From NCBI RefSeq assembly GCF_905475395.1, contig NC_058339.1, positions 51,097,172 through 51,161,171 of the forward strand: a stretch of DNA of 64,000 bases, written 5' to 3'. The notes beneath the pieces are model-generated. The model was given only the letters and a program-made list of their open reading frames with translations. It had not been told where the DNA came from and made no database searches. Within the stretch, counting starts at the first letter, position 1; the number at the start of each line of letters is the position of its first letter. Below, piece after piece: positions 52,801 to 60,705 of the stretch. The translations under genes were made by a program, and so were the position numbers. The stretch comes from Chrysoperla carnea (lineage: Eukaryota > Arthropoda > Insecta > Neuroptera > Chrysopidae).

Positions 52801-54838
52801 AAAAAATCGTTTTCGGTCGCATATCATGATTAATATGAGGTTGCAAAAGTTATAATAGCGATGTCGATGTGTGTGGCCTCGCTTAACCGATGCTATGTGC
52901 CTACCGCAACTTTTCTTTTTTAAAACAATAACTTTTATACTTTTCATATAAGGCAAAGCAATACTGTTATGGTGATTAACAGTATTTCTAAGCCATTTTA
53001 GTTACCAAATCGATAATGAATGAATATTGCTAATTCAATAAGTATGGAATAATGATGACTAATACTATTTCCAGGTAAATCCTCAAAAAAATGTTCTTAC
53101 GTAATTTTTCTACATAGATATACACAGTTTTAAAGATTTTTAACTTTCAAATTGAAATTCTAAGCACGTCTTTTTAACTTATGGAGATTGATATTGATAT
53201 ACTAAAACTGAATTGATTGAGCATTATGCAAAAATTCCACCAAGTGAAAATGTGAAACTTCATTATTTGAGATTGAATATTCCATAAAAATAGTAAGTTG
53301 AAAAGAGAAAAATGGGAAATGGAAAATACTTAAACTGAAAAGATAGGTACGTAACATGATGCTCGGAGTTAAATATTGTCACCAGTTTTATCTTGAAACT
53401 TCATCTGCATGAATTTAAAATAATGAGTTGAAAGCTTAGACTTTGTTTAAGAAGATACTCAACGGTCCTGTAAAGTTGCTATCGAAATCGGACCTGCTTA
53501 TCCGAAATTAATCTGAACAAAAAGACAAACAAAAATTGTGTAATTTTTCATTTTACCGTCGACCGTAAATTGATCGCTCGTTTTACTCTCATTAAATGTG
53601 AAATTCCGATTTACTTCAATTCTCTATTGCGGAAATGGCGGAAGCGGGAAAGCCGATCTGCTTAAAAATTCAAGTTTTTTCACCGAGATTATATTTATTT
53701 AGATGCAATGAATGACCTATCAAAAAGCCATTGCAAAATCATGTGCAAAATCAAATATCTCGTAACTATTAAGTTTATGGCAGTTTTAGGTATTATAAAA
53801 TTTGCTCGTGAGTTAATTTTACATAAAAAAGGTTTTACCCAAGATATCCGTAGAAGCAATAGTTTTCGAATTATTAAACCGAATGGTTAAAAGTGGTCAG
53901 ATACTCATAAAATTAAAAAAATTGGATAAATTTTTCACCGCCTCTTTATAACGGCGCCTGGTACGAGGAAAATACTTGTACCACCCTGTAATATACTGCA
54001 TTTAATAAAATTTTGATAAGACTGCTATAGATAATTACATTATTGATTATTTAACAATTAATCATTGTGAATATAACTAAAATTTACAAACACACATTTT
54101 GTAATAATATGCTACAAACTAATTAACAACCAGTAACAACATAATATGTATTTGAATTCCAAACACATATAAAATAAATATTATATTTATTATCAAGCGA
54201 AAGTCAAGGTTATTCACTCAATTCCATGTTTTTATTAGAAATAAGTAAAAGCATGCTTATAAACAATTATTGTGTACCACTGAGTCTAAGAACATTTATT
54301 TACTTTCAAATTATAATCAACCAAGTGTTTATTTACACGTGATTGTTTATATATTGTTGGCATAAAAATGGAGGCAGCTAAAAATATGTTCTTGAATTTT
54401 TCACATAAACTTCGCAAAAAAGTTTCGCCCTTTTATAAACGAAATTTCATGACAACAATACAAAAACATTAATTTATTTTATTTTCGAACTTTATTTTCG
54501 TAATTATTCTTTTTACTATAGAGAAGGACACTTTTAGCGCCAAAGTGTTTAATTTAAATTTAACTCTTGCCCGCACAGTTAATAAAGCTCACGAATTTCT
54601 TTTACATTTTCAAATTAACCCACTTTTTAATAAACCTTTATATTAAAACCTAAAATTTTCAAATTTCAGTGCTTATTGTTATTGATATGGCCTAATGAAA
54701 ACAATACTAAATTTTTCAAAAAATAAATAAATAACATGTATTTACCTCTACATTTCCCATAGTTTGAAATGCCGTAAAAACGAGCATAAATCCAATACCC
54801 AGTTGGATAATATTAAAAAACTTTTTATCAATTGCCAT
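22068..54838 (-). CDS. MFSD11: UNC93-like protein MFSD11, complete spliced gene (7 coding exons)
   Basis: Multi-pass membrane protein of the UNC93-like branch of the major facilitator superfamily; its substrate is not known. Splicing 54838-54746, 33091-32931, 24772-24596, 24530-24262, 23916-23791, 22743-22439 and 22226-22068 gives 1290 nt, i.e. 429 residues plus stop. All introns are GT/AG and all phases agree (0, 2, 2, 1, 1, 0). Family landmarks are GFMLVFTAFQTMGNVE in TM1, AIIYGVF in TM2, LWTGQGNFL (114-122), SGIFWALFQAS (134-144), a charged central loop around residues 190-213, LSGILIGAGEVIGG (264-277) and GFGDSCVNTQLY (344-355). Introns are 21654, 8158, 65, 345, 1047 and 212 bp. The family assignment rests on remembered resemblance to human MFSD11 and fly CG18549; no search was run. 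The first exon has two alternative copies, listed separately. Confidence 0.93.
22439..22743 (-). CDS. MFSD11: MFSD11 coding exon 6
   Basis: Completes Gly276, then encodes residues 277-377: GLLFGIFSSKTNKWGRDPII, a membrane span, the loop FLNLPNDSPINVTNDLGF (containing N-V-T, a possible glycosylation site), then MLGFGDSCVNTQLYATLGDL and FSDCSAEAFAVFKFTQ. GFGDSC-NTQ is the clearest MFSD11 signature in the window. Acceptor TTCTAG, donor ACGCAG|GTATTA, ending in phase 0. Confidence 0.95.
23791..23916 (-). CDS. MFSD11: MFSD11 coding exon 5
   Basis: Completes Gly234, then encodes residues 235-275 and one base of codon 276: FVLSFYSAVYGACIGFTKEF, GDKSNQYAALSGILIGAGEVI. The F-S-VYG-CIG pattern and the LSGI.IG.GE motif are typical of the MFSD11 second half. 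Acceptor TTTCAG, donor ATAG|GTAATA. Confidence 0.94.
24262..24530 (-). CDS. MFSD11: MFSD11 coding exon 4
   Basis: Completes Ser144, then encodes residues 145-233 and one base of codon 234: MFIGNTFVYFQFRGKDEIDS, a membrane span around 167-188, the charged central loop (RKAPRRDDSELDIAEQK, 189-205) and the start of the next span (EMLLLCLTFLYTG). Acceptor TTTTAG, donor ACAG|GTAAGT. The charged loop marks the usual join between the two six-helix halves of a major facilitator protein. Confidence 0.95.
24596..24772 (-). CDS. MFSD11: MFSD11 coding exon 3
   Basis: Completes codon 85, then encodes residues 86-143 and two bases of codon 144: IYIGSFLWPKAWLLYLASAF, VGLGAALLWTGQGNFLALNS, TKDTISKHSGIFWALFQA. 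The LWTGQGNFL and SGIFWAL stretches are strong UNC93/MFSD11 landmarks. Acceptor TTTCAG, donor CAG|GTAAC. The next intron is only 65 bp, the smallest in the gene. Confidence 0.95.
24854..25182 (+). repeat. Interspersed repeat family C (ACCGACTTC type)
   Basis: Starts TAACCGACTTCAAACAAAAA, then GGAGGAGGTTATCAATTCGA, a 25-base poly-T (24902-24926), ACTTTTGACTGGGTGAACCG and AAAGCTGGTGCTTCCCG. This is a widespread insect repeat type recalled from general knowledge. It runs directly into the fold-back at 25183, whose arm also contains AACCGACTTC, so the two may be one element. Confidence 0.65.
25183..25506. repeat. Fold-back element with 145-bp nearly perfect inverted arms
   Basis: Left arm 25183-25327 and right arm 25362-25506 are reverse complements with one mismatch seen (the C/T next to GGTGGCAG); the spacer is 34 bp. 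Each arm carries ACCGACTTC, an A/T-rich body and GGAGTCGGTGGCAG at its inner end. A transcript through it would fold into a long hairpin. It lies in MFSD11 intron 2. Confidence 0.92.
25503..25885 (-). repeat. Interspersed repeat family A, copy 3 (reverse)
   Basis: Reverse-oriented family A copy, starting TATACCATGTATA and running through GGTATAGGTGTCC, AAATCACCTCATTAGTC, CCGGTTGTCTGTCTGTCTGT and GTAAACCGTTAAAGATAGAAC. It abuts the right arm of the fold-back at 25183-25506, so one inserted next to or into the other. Confidence 0.75.
25919..30022. repeat. Satellite array, about 13 copies of a ~315 bp unit
   Basis: The landmark TTTTCAAATTT recurs near 25924, 26239, 26553, 26869, 27184, 27497, 27812, 28127, 28443, 28759, 29076, 29391 and 29706, a spacing of about 315 bp. 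Each unit contains GATTTCAAGATTGTGGTG, CTGGTCCCGGAATTAA, GATAGCTAGCGAAAAAATG, a TGACGTCATC site, GCTCTATCAGACCCGAA and GATAAACGAAGTATGTAAT. Copies differ by a few percent. The array ends abruptly after GGATCATACTTTT. It occupies half of MFSD11 intron 2. Confidence 0.97.
26133..29926. promoter_or_regulatory. TGACGTCA (CRE-type) octamers, one per satellite unit
   Basis: The palindromic octamer TGACGTCA, the consensus CREB/ATF binding site, is present in 12 of the 13 units at the same place (within CTCTATGACGTCATC). The unit near 28025 has TGGCGTCA instead. That factors bind here is an inference; the sites may simply be part of the satellite sequence. Confidence 0.4.
30023..32930. other. Remainder of MFSD11 intron 2
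   Basis: Non-coding intron sequence between the satellite array and exon 2. A 12-base C run lies at 31928-31939. Nothing else recognised. Confidence 0.6.
32931..33091 (-). CDS. MFSD11: MFSD11 coding exon 2
   Basis: Encodes residues 32-84 plus two bases of codon 85: KLILHGVKDFTGNEAFFSLA, then IIYGVFAVCNWFVPSFIV and GPRVAIVAGSITYA. It covers the first extracellular loop, TM2 and the start of TM3. The acceptor is TTACAG and the donor GC|GTAAGT. It is the exon that all three first-exon versions must join, and all three arrive in the correct phase 0. Confidence 0.92.
34375..34780. repeat. Imperfect fold-back element in MFSD11 intron 1
   Basis: CTTCGATTTAAGAAATGTTA, CATGGTGG and GTTTTCGGGAGG on the left are mirrored by CTCG/GAAAACGAGGGATCCACC and TAACATTTCTTAAATCGAAA on the right. 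The match decays outward (ACTTTGTATTT with AAATGCAAAGT), so the outer borders are approximate. Confidence 0.65.
36242..36283. repeat. Perfect 16-bp hairpin
   Basis: CTGGCGACGCCTATAC and its exact reverse complement are separated by 10 bp. It is GC-richer than its surroundings and has no adjacent gene. It may be the tip of a decayed fold-back element. Confidence 0.6.
36731..36790 (-). repeat. Interspersed repeat family A, fragment
   Basis: AAACCGTTAGAGATAGAAC followed by AAATGTAAAAAAATTTCC matches the reverse of the GTTCTATCTCTA..GGTTTAC segment of the long copies. Only about 60 bp survives. Confidence 0.55.
41010..41165 (-). repeat. Interspersed repeat family A, partial copy 4 (reverse)
   Basis: Reverse-oriented end of family A: AAGGTATACTAAGTTTAG, CCAAGTTTGTAACGC, AAAATCACCTAATTAGTCC, CCGGTTGTCCATCCGTCCGT. 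It breaks off at the microsatellite, a common truncation point for elements of this build. Confidence 0.7.
43807..44470 (+). mobile_element. Helitron-like non-autonomous element
   Basis: Begins TCCTTACTAATATTATAAAT after an A and ends GTTCACAGCTAG before a T: the 5'-TC...CTAG-3' build and A/T target of Helitrons. The internal start GCGAAAATAACTCTGTCTG and CTACTAAACCGATTTAAATG are widespread in insect Helitron-type repeats (from memory). Length 664 bp, no Rep/helicase frame. The usual 3' hairpin is weak here. Confidence 0.55.
45297..45719. repeat. ~420 bp palindromic fold-back element
   Basis: The whole stretch pairs with itself around a centre near 45503 (ATCTGTCCATATTGTATGGA). Matched blocks include TATGAAATTTTA/TAAAATTTCATA, TTAATTAAATTAATTTTAAT, AGGCAAGCCTATACCATTAT and its mirror ATAATGGTATAGGCTTGCCT, and TTTCGATT/AATCGAAA. 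Lies in MFSD11 intron 1, just upstream of the intron side of exon 1c. Confidence 0.8.
46262..46354 (-). CDS. MFSD11: MFSD11 alternative first coding exon, version 1c
   Basis: A 31-codon open exon with its own ATG (complement 46352-46354), reading MYFDVSLFNVIICG, then LGFLIIFSGFQTLANTE. It ends in phase 0 before a GTAAAT donor. By hand alignment 14 of 31 positions equal exon 1a, with F N, G.GF, F, FQT, N and E kept. It lacks the KK pair of the other two. It lies 1.1 kb downstream of 1b and 13.2 kb from exon 2. As the most diverged copy it could be a specialised isoform or an early relic; the open frame and exact donor favour the first. Confidence 0.75.
46805..46833. repeat. (TAA)n microsatellite
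   Basis: About nine uninterrupted trinucleotide units, between MFSD11 alternative exons 1c and 1b. Confidence 0.95.
47442..47537 (-). CDS. MFSD11: MFSD11 alternative first coding exon, version 1b
   Basis: A 32-codon open exon with its own ATG (complement 47535-47537), reading MPIITKKFVNVFEMG, then VGFMLLFTSFQTMAYLL. It ends in phase 0 before a GTAAAT donor, like exon 1a. By hand alignment 17 of 31 shared positions equal 1a, including KKF, N, G.GFML, F and FQTM. Its last four residues (AYLL) differ from the GNVE or NTE ends of the other two. It sits inside intron 1, 14.35 kb from exon 2. An intact frame, start and donor suggest a usable exon rather than a dead duplicate, but transcription is not shown. 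Confidence 0.8.
47538..54745. other. MFSD11 intron 1 between exons 1b and 1a
   Basis: 7.2 kb. No further first-exon copy was seen. The block at 47700-47960 is less AT-rich and open in two plus-strand frames for up to 128 codons, but no domain is recognised. Sequence just upstream of exon 1b would contain its promoter if it has one; no clear TATA or initiator was identified. Confidence 0.5.
52378..52415. repeat. Short palindrome
   Basis: CCCATGGAGGTATTAT is mirrored by ATAATACCTCAATGGG around a short centre. Just upstream, CCGATTTGACAGC-type units recur three times (52288-52350). Confidence 0.5.
54746..54838 (-). CDS. MFSD11: MFSD11 first coding exon, version 1a (distal)
   Basis: Encodes residues 1-31, starting at the ATG whose complement is 54836-54838 and reading MAIDKKFFNIIQLG, then GFMLVFTAFQTMGNVE. 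This is a short cytosolic N-terminus followed by most of TM1. It ends in phase 0 at GAG before a GTAAAT donor and joins cleanly to exon 2. Of the three first-exon versions its GNVE end looks most like other MFSD11 proteins, so it is probably the ancestral one. It lies nearest the adjacent USP gene, which is on the opposite strand. Confidence 0.9.
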
Positions 54839-54942
54839 TTTGAAATTAAAAACTTTAAGGCACAAAAATTTAATAAAAAAAACTAATTGAACTTAAGTTA
54901 AAACAAAAAGTAAAATGTAAACTTTAAAATTAAACAACATTC

Positions 54943-54950
54943 ATTTATAT
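54943..54950 (-). promoter_or_regulatory. Possible TATA box upstream of MFSD11 exon 1a
   Basis: ATATAAAT on the minus strand, about 105 bp upstream of the exon 1a start codon, in a locally less AT-rich stretch (GATACGGGAC just upstream). This fits a transcription start near 54915. AT-richness makes chance matches common, so confidence is low. Confidence 0.25.
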
Positions 54951-55528
54951 GTCCCGTATCTGACAAGTGTCACATTTGTAATAATATAAACATCAATCTG
55001 ACATTCATAATATAATGCGTACGCCGTACGCTACTTTAATAATTTCTTCTGTTCAACTGCTGTTGTTTGAAATTGTAGGGGAAATTTTAATTCATAATAA
55101 TTATTGTAATTGGATGTATAATAACCGAACGCTATCTATGTTAATATTCAGAAACTTTTTATTTATCAGGTTTTTTTTATCAATAATGCTGTAAAAAAAA
55201 AAACAGCAAAAAAAATTATTTTTACTATTATTTATTTGATTGTGTGTACTTGCTGCGAGTAGGGAATAGGGTTATATACAATTATCTGTAAATCAAATAA
55301 TTCACCTGAATTTACAAAAATTATTTATAATTACGAAATAATTAATTCTAGACTTTAATACTTTTTTGATTTTTAATTAAAAATATATCTCGATTTCAGA
55401 ATTCCTAATAAATTTCTAATCGAATAACTTTATTAGACATTAGACAATTAAAAGTTTCACAAAGAGATCGTATAACAATGTGATGGCAGCACTTCTGCAA
55501 ATGTTATTTAGATGTACTAGAGTTAGAG

Positions 55529-55793
55529 TCTAGGCCATGAAGGTTATAAAGAAGGAGAACGATCGCAATAGAAAATATTGTCCCCAATATTTTGAAAAAA
55601 TAAGTGAGGCGCTGGGATCGCTAAGTTGTATCATTAAATGCGGGCTGTTGTGCGCTAATTTACTACTTACCGACGACAGCGCGGCTGGTGGCTGAAAATG
55701 AACTATAAATTCTACAAATTTTCAGGGACAGGTGCGCTAATGCTTTAGTACATAGCGATCGTTCTCCTTCTTTATAGCCTTCATGGTCTAGGC
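55529..55793. repeat. MITE-like element with ~40-bp inverted ends, between the two genes
   Basis: Left CTAGGCCATGAAGGTTATAA and AGAAGGAGAACGATCGC are mirrored at 55753-55792 with two or three differences. The 265-bp element is GC-richer than its surroundings and non-coding. It sits 0.7 kb upstream of MFSD11 exon 1a and 1.4 kb upstream of the USP start, in the likely shared promoter region. Confidence 0.75.
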
Positions 55794-57197
55794 ACAAGTT
55801 ATAGCCTAGCATATAAAAAGATTAGACTAAAGGTGTATTTTCATGATGACGCTTGACGCTGAGTTTGAGCGTCAAATTAGATTTTCGTGGCCAATCTAGG
55901 CCGTGCTGCGATCTGTATGAAATCATTCAGCTAAAATTCTCAACTATTCCAAAAAACAATTTTGAATATTCTAGTTTAAATCAGAACATCTTAAATTCAT
56001 TTAAAACAATTTAATAAACTTTAAAGGTTTCCAGGTTTCTTCAAATTGTCTCACGATCTTTAAATGTACCACCTAGGAAAAACATAGGCTAGAGAAATAT
56101 TATTAAAATTATTACCATTTAATTTTGTTCAATTTGTAATTTGTATATCGTATCTGTAATTAAATTGCCTATAAATAAAAAGAAAGCAAATTTCCTTAGC
56201 CTGTTTTTAGCCATAGGTACCGCACAAGTTCAAAAGTTGCACTTCCTCCAAACAATAATTCTCGGTTATTCTGTTAAATTTCATTCACGTTTTCTTAGAA
56301 GTAGAATTATTTAAATTGTTTATTTGTTCGCGACTTATATCAATACGAAAATGAAATTACTTGACGGCGTACTTGTGCGATTGTCTTTAATTGGAAGTTA
56401 ATTATAAAAGAGGTACGAAATCTGATAGTAATTTTTCATTGTTTCTAAGATATATAGCCGTACGTCGATTTCAATTTCTGTTTTCCAATTAAATTCAATT
56501 TCCGATTTGGTAGTTGTGTCAAGGTTATGTCAATAAAAAATAACAAAATAGGCGCAGCAAAATTGAATTATTGTTTGAAGAAATCACAAAAATTGATATG
56601 AATGAAATGAAGAATAACTTTTTTTTTTCTTTAATATTTTTAACCAATAATTAATTCTCTAAATATTCTATGACGACCGGTTGGACCGGTTAAGAACATT
56701 TTTAAAATTGCAAAAAAATGTTTTTGCGTTGTAAAAATTGATTGAGTTAATTTTGAAAAAAAAAAAGTAGAATATTTTGTTTTCCGGAATGGGAATTTGT
56801 GTCTATTAGGTCATAATTGGCTTTTTTATTTTATAGAAGTTATTATGCGAAAAACGTGGATAAAATTTGAACTACTTATTTATGAAAAAATCGCTAATGG
56901 TTTTAGGATCCACTATTCATTTATATGATGCATGTTTTTAAATATGTCCCATAGATGGTTCTAGTATACTATAATAAAAAATCATACGATTTGAAGATTA
57001 TATTTTATAATCGTAAAATTTAAAATGCGCAATCGCGTTGAATCATTTGACATCCATCAAATGCAATATGGCGAATTATAGATAGAACTGTAACATATTA
57101 TTTTATAAACGAAAATTGGAAAAAAATGTAATCAGTGATTATTAAATATGAATTTCTATAATATATAAAAATATTGATATGTGAAATATGTGTGAAA

Positions 57198-57983
57198 ATG
57201 TCTACAACTAAAACAATTGTGATGAAGTCGTGTTCGGACGGTGAATTGTTATCAAATGACAAAAGTGTTATTCATAATAGTGACAATCTAAATCATTCAA
57301 CACCGAACGTAGAACATTGTACACAATCAAGATTAAAAAGAACGTTTACGTTACCACGAAATCCCTTGCGTATATCGAAACGAAAGCCTAAATCACGAGA
57401 TCATCAAAATAATGAAACAAATAACCTCCAAAGTGATAACATGCCAGATAAAGGTAAAAAGGTATTTAGACGGCCTTCATGGAAAAAATTTATCAACAAA
57501 TTAGCTCAACATATGAACTATAATGATCGTAAACATGGTTTAGATTCTGATAATCGTGTTCCACCGATTATAAATCATCAATGGGGCCCTGAACAAACGC
57601 CAGGTGTTACAGGTCTACGAAATCATGGGAATACATGTTTTATGAACGCTGTTTTACAATGTTTAGCCCATACAGATATTTTAGCGGAATATTTTGTATT
57701 GGATCAATACAAAGTCGATATGTCACGGCGAAATAAATTAAATGCACGAAAATTTGGAACGCGGGGTGAATTAACTGAGCAATTAGCGTTAATGTTAAAA
57801 GCGTTATGGGCATGTAAATATAGCCCTGAGTTAAGTACGGCATTTAAAGCAACGGTAGAACGTTATGGAGCACAGTATCGTGGTACTCAACAGCATGACG
57901 CTCAAGAATTTTTATTGTGGATTTTGGATAAAGTTCATGAAGATTTAAATACAGCATCGAAGAAAAAATATAAAGCAATAAAG
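57198..57983 (+). CDS. USP31: Ubiquitin-specific protease, USP31/USP43 type, first coding exon (partial gene)
   Basis: Cysteine protease that removes ubiquitin from proteins. The exon encodes residues 1-262. A polar, basic N-terminal region (1-130) is followed by the start of the USP catalytic domain: the Cys box GLRNHGNTCFMNAVLQCL with catalytic Cys147, then the QQHDAQEF box (231-238) and WILDKVHEDLN. The start is the first in-frame ATG, 57198, with A at -3; the frame is open for a few codons upstream but has no earlier ATG. The exon ends in phase 0 at AAG|GTAATT. The His box and the rest of the domain are not in the window, so the following intron exceeds 6 kb. USP membership is secure; the USP31/43 (fly Usp15-31) subtype rests on remembered similarity around RNHGNTCFMNA and EFLLW-LD-VHEDL. 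Confidence 0.88.
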
Positions 57984-58678
57984 GTAATTAATTGTTTTTA
58001 ATCTTATAAATATATTTTTTTGTAGTCAAAACATAAATAAAATTTTTGATAAGAGAAGTGCTCTTCGGAGATAAATTGTTTCATTGAACATAATTTGTCA
58101 ATGTATTATTTTTTATCACCTTATCGGTTTGGTAGTTTATTTTTCAAGTAATTGTTGTACATTCGCCATAACTTGAACCTTTAATAATTTGACAAAATTT
58201 CGACTTCAAATAAAAATCACTACTTTTACAGAACCATTTTAGTGGAGAAAAAAGTAACCATCAAATTCGAAAAAATATAAAATTATTTAATATTAATAAA
58301 AAATCTCAAATTGAATTATTGAATTAATTAATGAGACATTTAGATAGTTAATATGACCTGTATTAAACTTAAGATAATTTGTAAATGAAATTGATGTCAA
58401 AAGTTAACATAATTCCATGACCAGAAATCCATTTTCGGAAAGTTAAGATTAAAAAACAAACTAATGATGCCACCTTTGATTTGATCATTTAAAAACCTAC
58501 TGAAGTCTTAAATTTATCAATCGCTTTTCAAGAAATCAAAGATCTGAAATATATATGTAATGTAATAATGGAATATATATTATGTAATAATTAGTTTTTT
58601 TTATAAACTAATATTCACAATTCATTTCATTGGTATTGACATAAAGTTGCCTATAATGCACTAACAGGTGATTAATAT

Positions 58679-58713
58679 TTACTTACAATTAGTTGACATC
58701 TAATTGTAAGTAA
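58679..58713. repeat. Perfect 14-bp hairpin
   Basis: TTACTTACAATTAG and its exact reverse complement around a 7-base loop, in the USP gene's intron. No further context. Confidence 0.5.
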
Positions 58714-58867
58714 TAAGTTTGAATAATTGAACTTGCTTTTGCTTCGGGCATTTGTTAAAAAACGATTCAAGCAATAAAACACCAAATATCTTCAACGTTT
58801 GTCAAATAGCGATCTTCGTGAATAATTTCTTGACATATTACCCGATAAAGAGCCTTTTTAACCCCCG

Positions 58868-59200
58868 ATCTAAAAAAAAAAGATGTTATAAATTGCATCG
58901 CTATGTGTGTGTCTGTCTGTCGCATCGTAGCGCCTAAACGGATGAACCGATTTTAATTTTTTGGTTTCGTTTGAAAGGTAATTAAATGGAGAGTGTTTTT
59001 AACTATGTTTCAAGTGCAAGTTTAGGGTTCCGTACCCAGAAAACTATAAAATAGGCGATGATTTTCAAAATCGGTTCTGCTCTAAGGAAAAAGGTAATAT
59101 AATATAAAGTGTTCTTAAATGTGTTTCAAGTGTGAGTTTAAGATTCCGCACCCGAAAAATTTGTCGGGGGCTTTTTAAATTGTAAATTTCACTTGTTTCA
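58868..59200 (+). repeat. Interspersed repeat family B, copy 2
   Basis: Same order of blocks as 7480-7785, including GTGTGTCTGTCTGTCGCATC, CCTAAACGGATGAACCGA, GGGTTCCGTACCC and GTCGGGGGCTTTTTAAATTG. Lies in the USP gene's intron, about 0.9 kb after exon 1. Confidence 0.75.
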
Positions 59201-60071
59201 AATTACAACACTTTATACGGTAATAGGTATATATTTTGGCTAGAATTAAATCTAAGACACTGTGCGTTTCGGGATGACAAAGAAAAATAATTTAAGCGTT
59301 CGTTGTATATTTAATATTGTGAATCGTTGCCAACTGGGGCACTACAAATCAATTTGAAAAAGTCTTATCATAGTTGTCTGTCCTCTAAAATGGAATAATC
59401 ACATTCCAGTGATTTTCATCTTGAGGCAGATATACGATATCTTTCATACATGTGACTATCAATCCGTTAAGAAGAACCTTTTACTTAATTTTCAGCCAAT
59501 TTAAACCGAAAGGACTTTTTTTTTATTTGTGCGCTTACGTATTTCTCGAATAAGAAGTTCTCGATTCGATTTTTTTTGAATGCTATATGTAACCTTGGAA
59601 AACATTTTCAAAATTTTAAAATGAACTTGATCAGTTTATTTCACAGATAATAAATACAATTTTTTATAATTTATTATTGTTTAAAATTTGTAATCTGAAC
59701 TATGAACAAAATATTTTGTTGATTGAACACATATGCGCCAGTTTTTCATATTTGGTGAGGATTTTTAACATCCACGCTCATAATGACATTTATGATGAGT
59801 CACAAAAAATAAAGATTTATTTGTGTTAAGTGTTTTTGTTTGAGATATATCATTCCCAAAACAAAAAAATATTATATCATAATTATTTGTGTTTTGTTAT
59901 TATCATTTAAACTTGCTGATTTTGCATGATAAATGTGCATACTTTTATAACTGCATATTATCATTTGTGTATGATTAAAACCTCTCTACACACGGTACAC
60001 TTTACTGGTACCTTCTACATAGTTGATAGTAATTTGAATCGAAATCATTTTAGGTTTGATGCCTGTTTATC

Positions 60072-60106
60072 GCCCTGGTAGCTCAGTTGGTTAAGGCGTA
60101 ACCAAT
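60072..60106 (+). repeat. tRNA 5'-half fragment
   Basis: CCTGGTAGCTCAGTTGGTTA is a clean tRNA A-box/D-arm sequence, but no anticodon arm or B box follows. It is a truncated tRNA or SINE relic. Confidence 0.5.
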
Positions 60107-60598
60107 TCCTTCTGCGGTATATATTATACTGCTGATAATTTTCGATTATTGATATTTTCTACCAATAAAGTAGGTAGATTTATACCAGTTATCTAAAATG
60201 CAATTAGTGGCGTACGATCTCGAACGAGAAAATTTATTGGAGTCTAATTTGGATTGACTAACATTCAAATCAATTATTGATTTGGTTAATCTAACTTTAA
60301 CAACAAAATTTAGCATGGTCCTTATAAATAGTGGCGCGTGTAGATGTTTTAATAATATATTGGGTTGTAAAGAGTATGTAAAAAGGTATAAACACTGTAA
60401 TCAGTGGATGATAATAACCACTCCCAGTGCTCCTGTGGTACCGGATGCAAATTTTCTTCAGGCTATATAATTATTTTCAACGGACTCTTTTTTATGAACT
60501 CAATGAATTTAAAATTAATTATCCTTGCTTTTATTTTAAAGCATAGTTGTATATGTCATCACATGTTTTTCAAAGACAAAATAATGGTTCTAAATATT

Positions 60599-60705
60599 TG
60601 AGGTCGATTCATATTGAGGTCGAGTTCGTAAATGAGCAACATAGGTCAATTGTGTCTTGAGTCTGTAGGACCCATCTTGTAAATCGTTAGAGATAGAACA
60701 AAGAG
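60599..60705 (-). repeat. Interspersed repeat family A, fragment
   Basis: GAGGTCGAGTTCGTAAATGA, GCAACATAGGTCAATTG, CCATCTTGTAAATCGTTAGA and GATAGAACAAAG match the reverse of the middle of family A. No microsatellite or ends remain. Confidence 0.6.

Larger units (their letters stand above)
54839..57197. promoter_or_regulatory. Head-to-head intergenic region, MFSD11 / USP
   Basis: 2.36 kb between the start codons of two divergent genes, so it should contain both 5' UTRs and promoters unless there are non-coding first exons elsewhere. It contains the palindromic GCGTACGCCGTACGC at 55017 and the MITE-like element at 55529-55793. No CpG-rich block. Confidence 0.5.

Noticed and set aside
57174..57197. 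Upstream extension of the USP exon (ICEICVK)
   Set aside because: Begins with a non-ATG codon; the first in-frame ATG is 57198 with an acceptable context.
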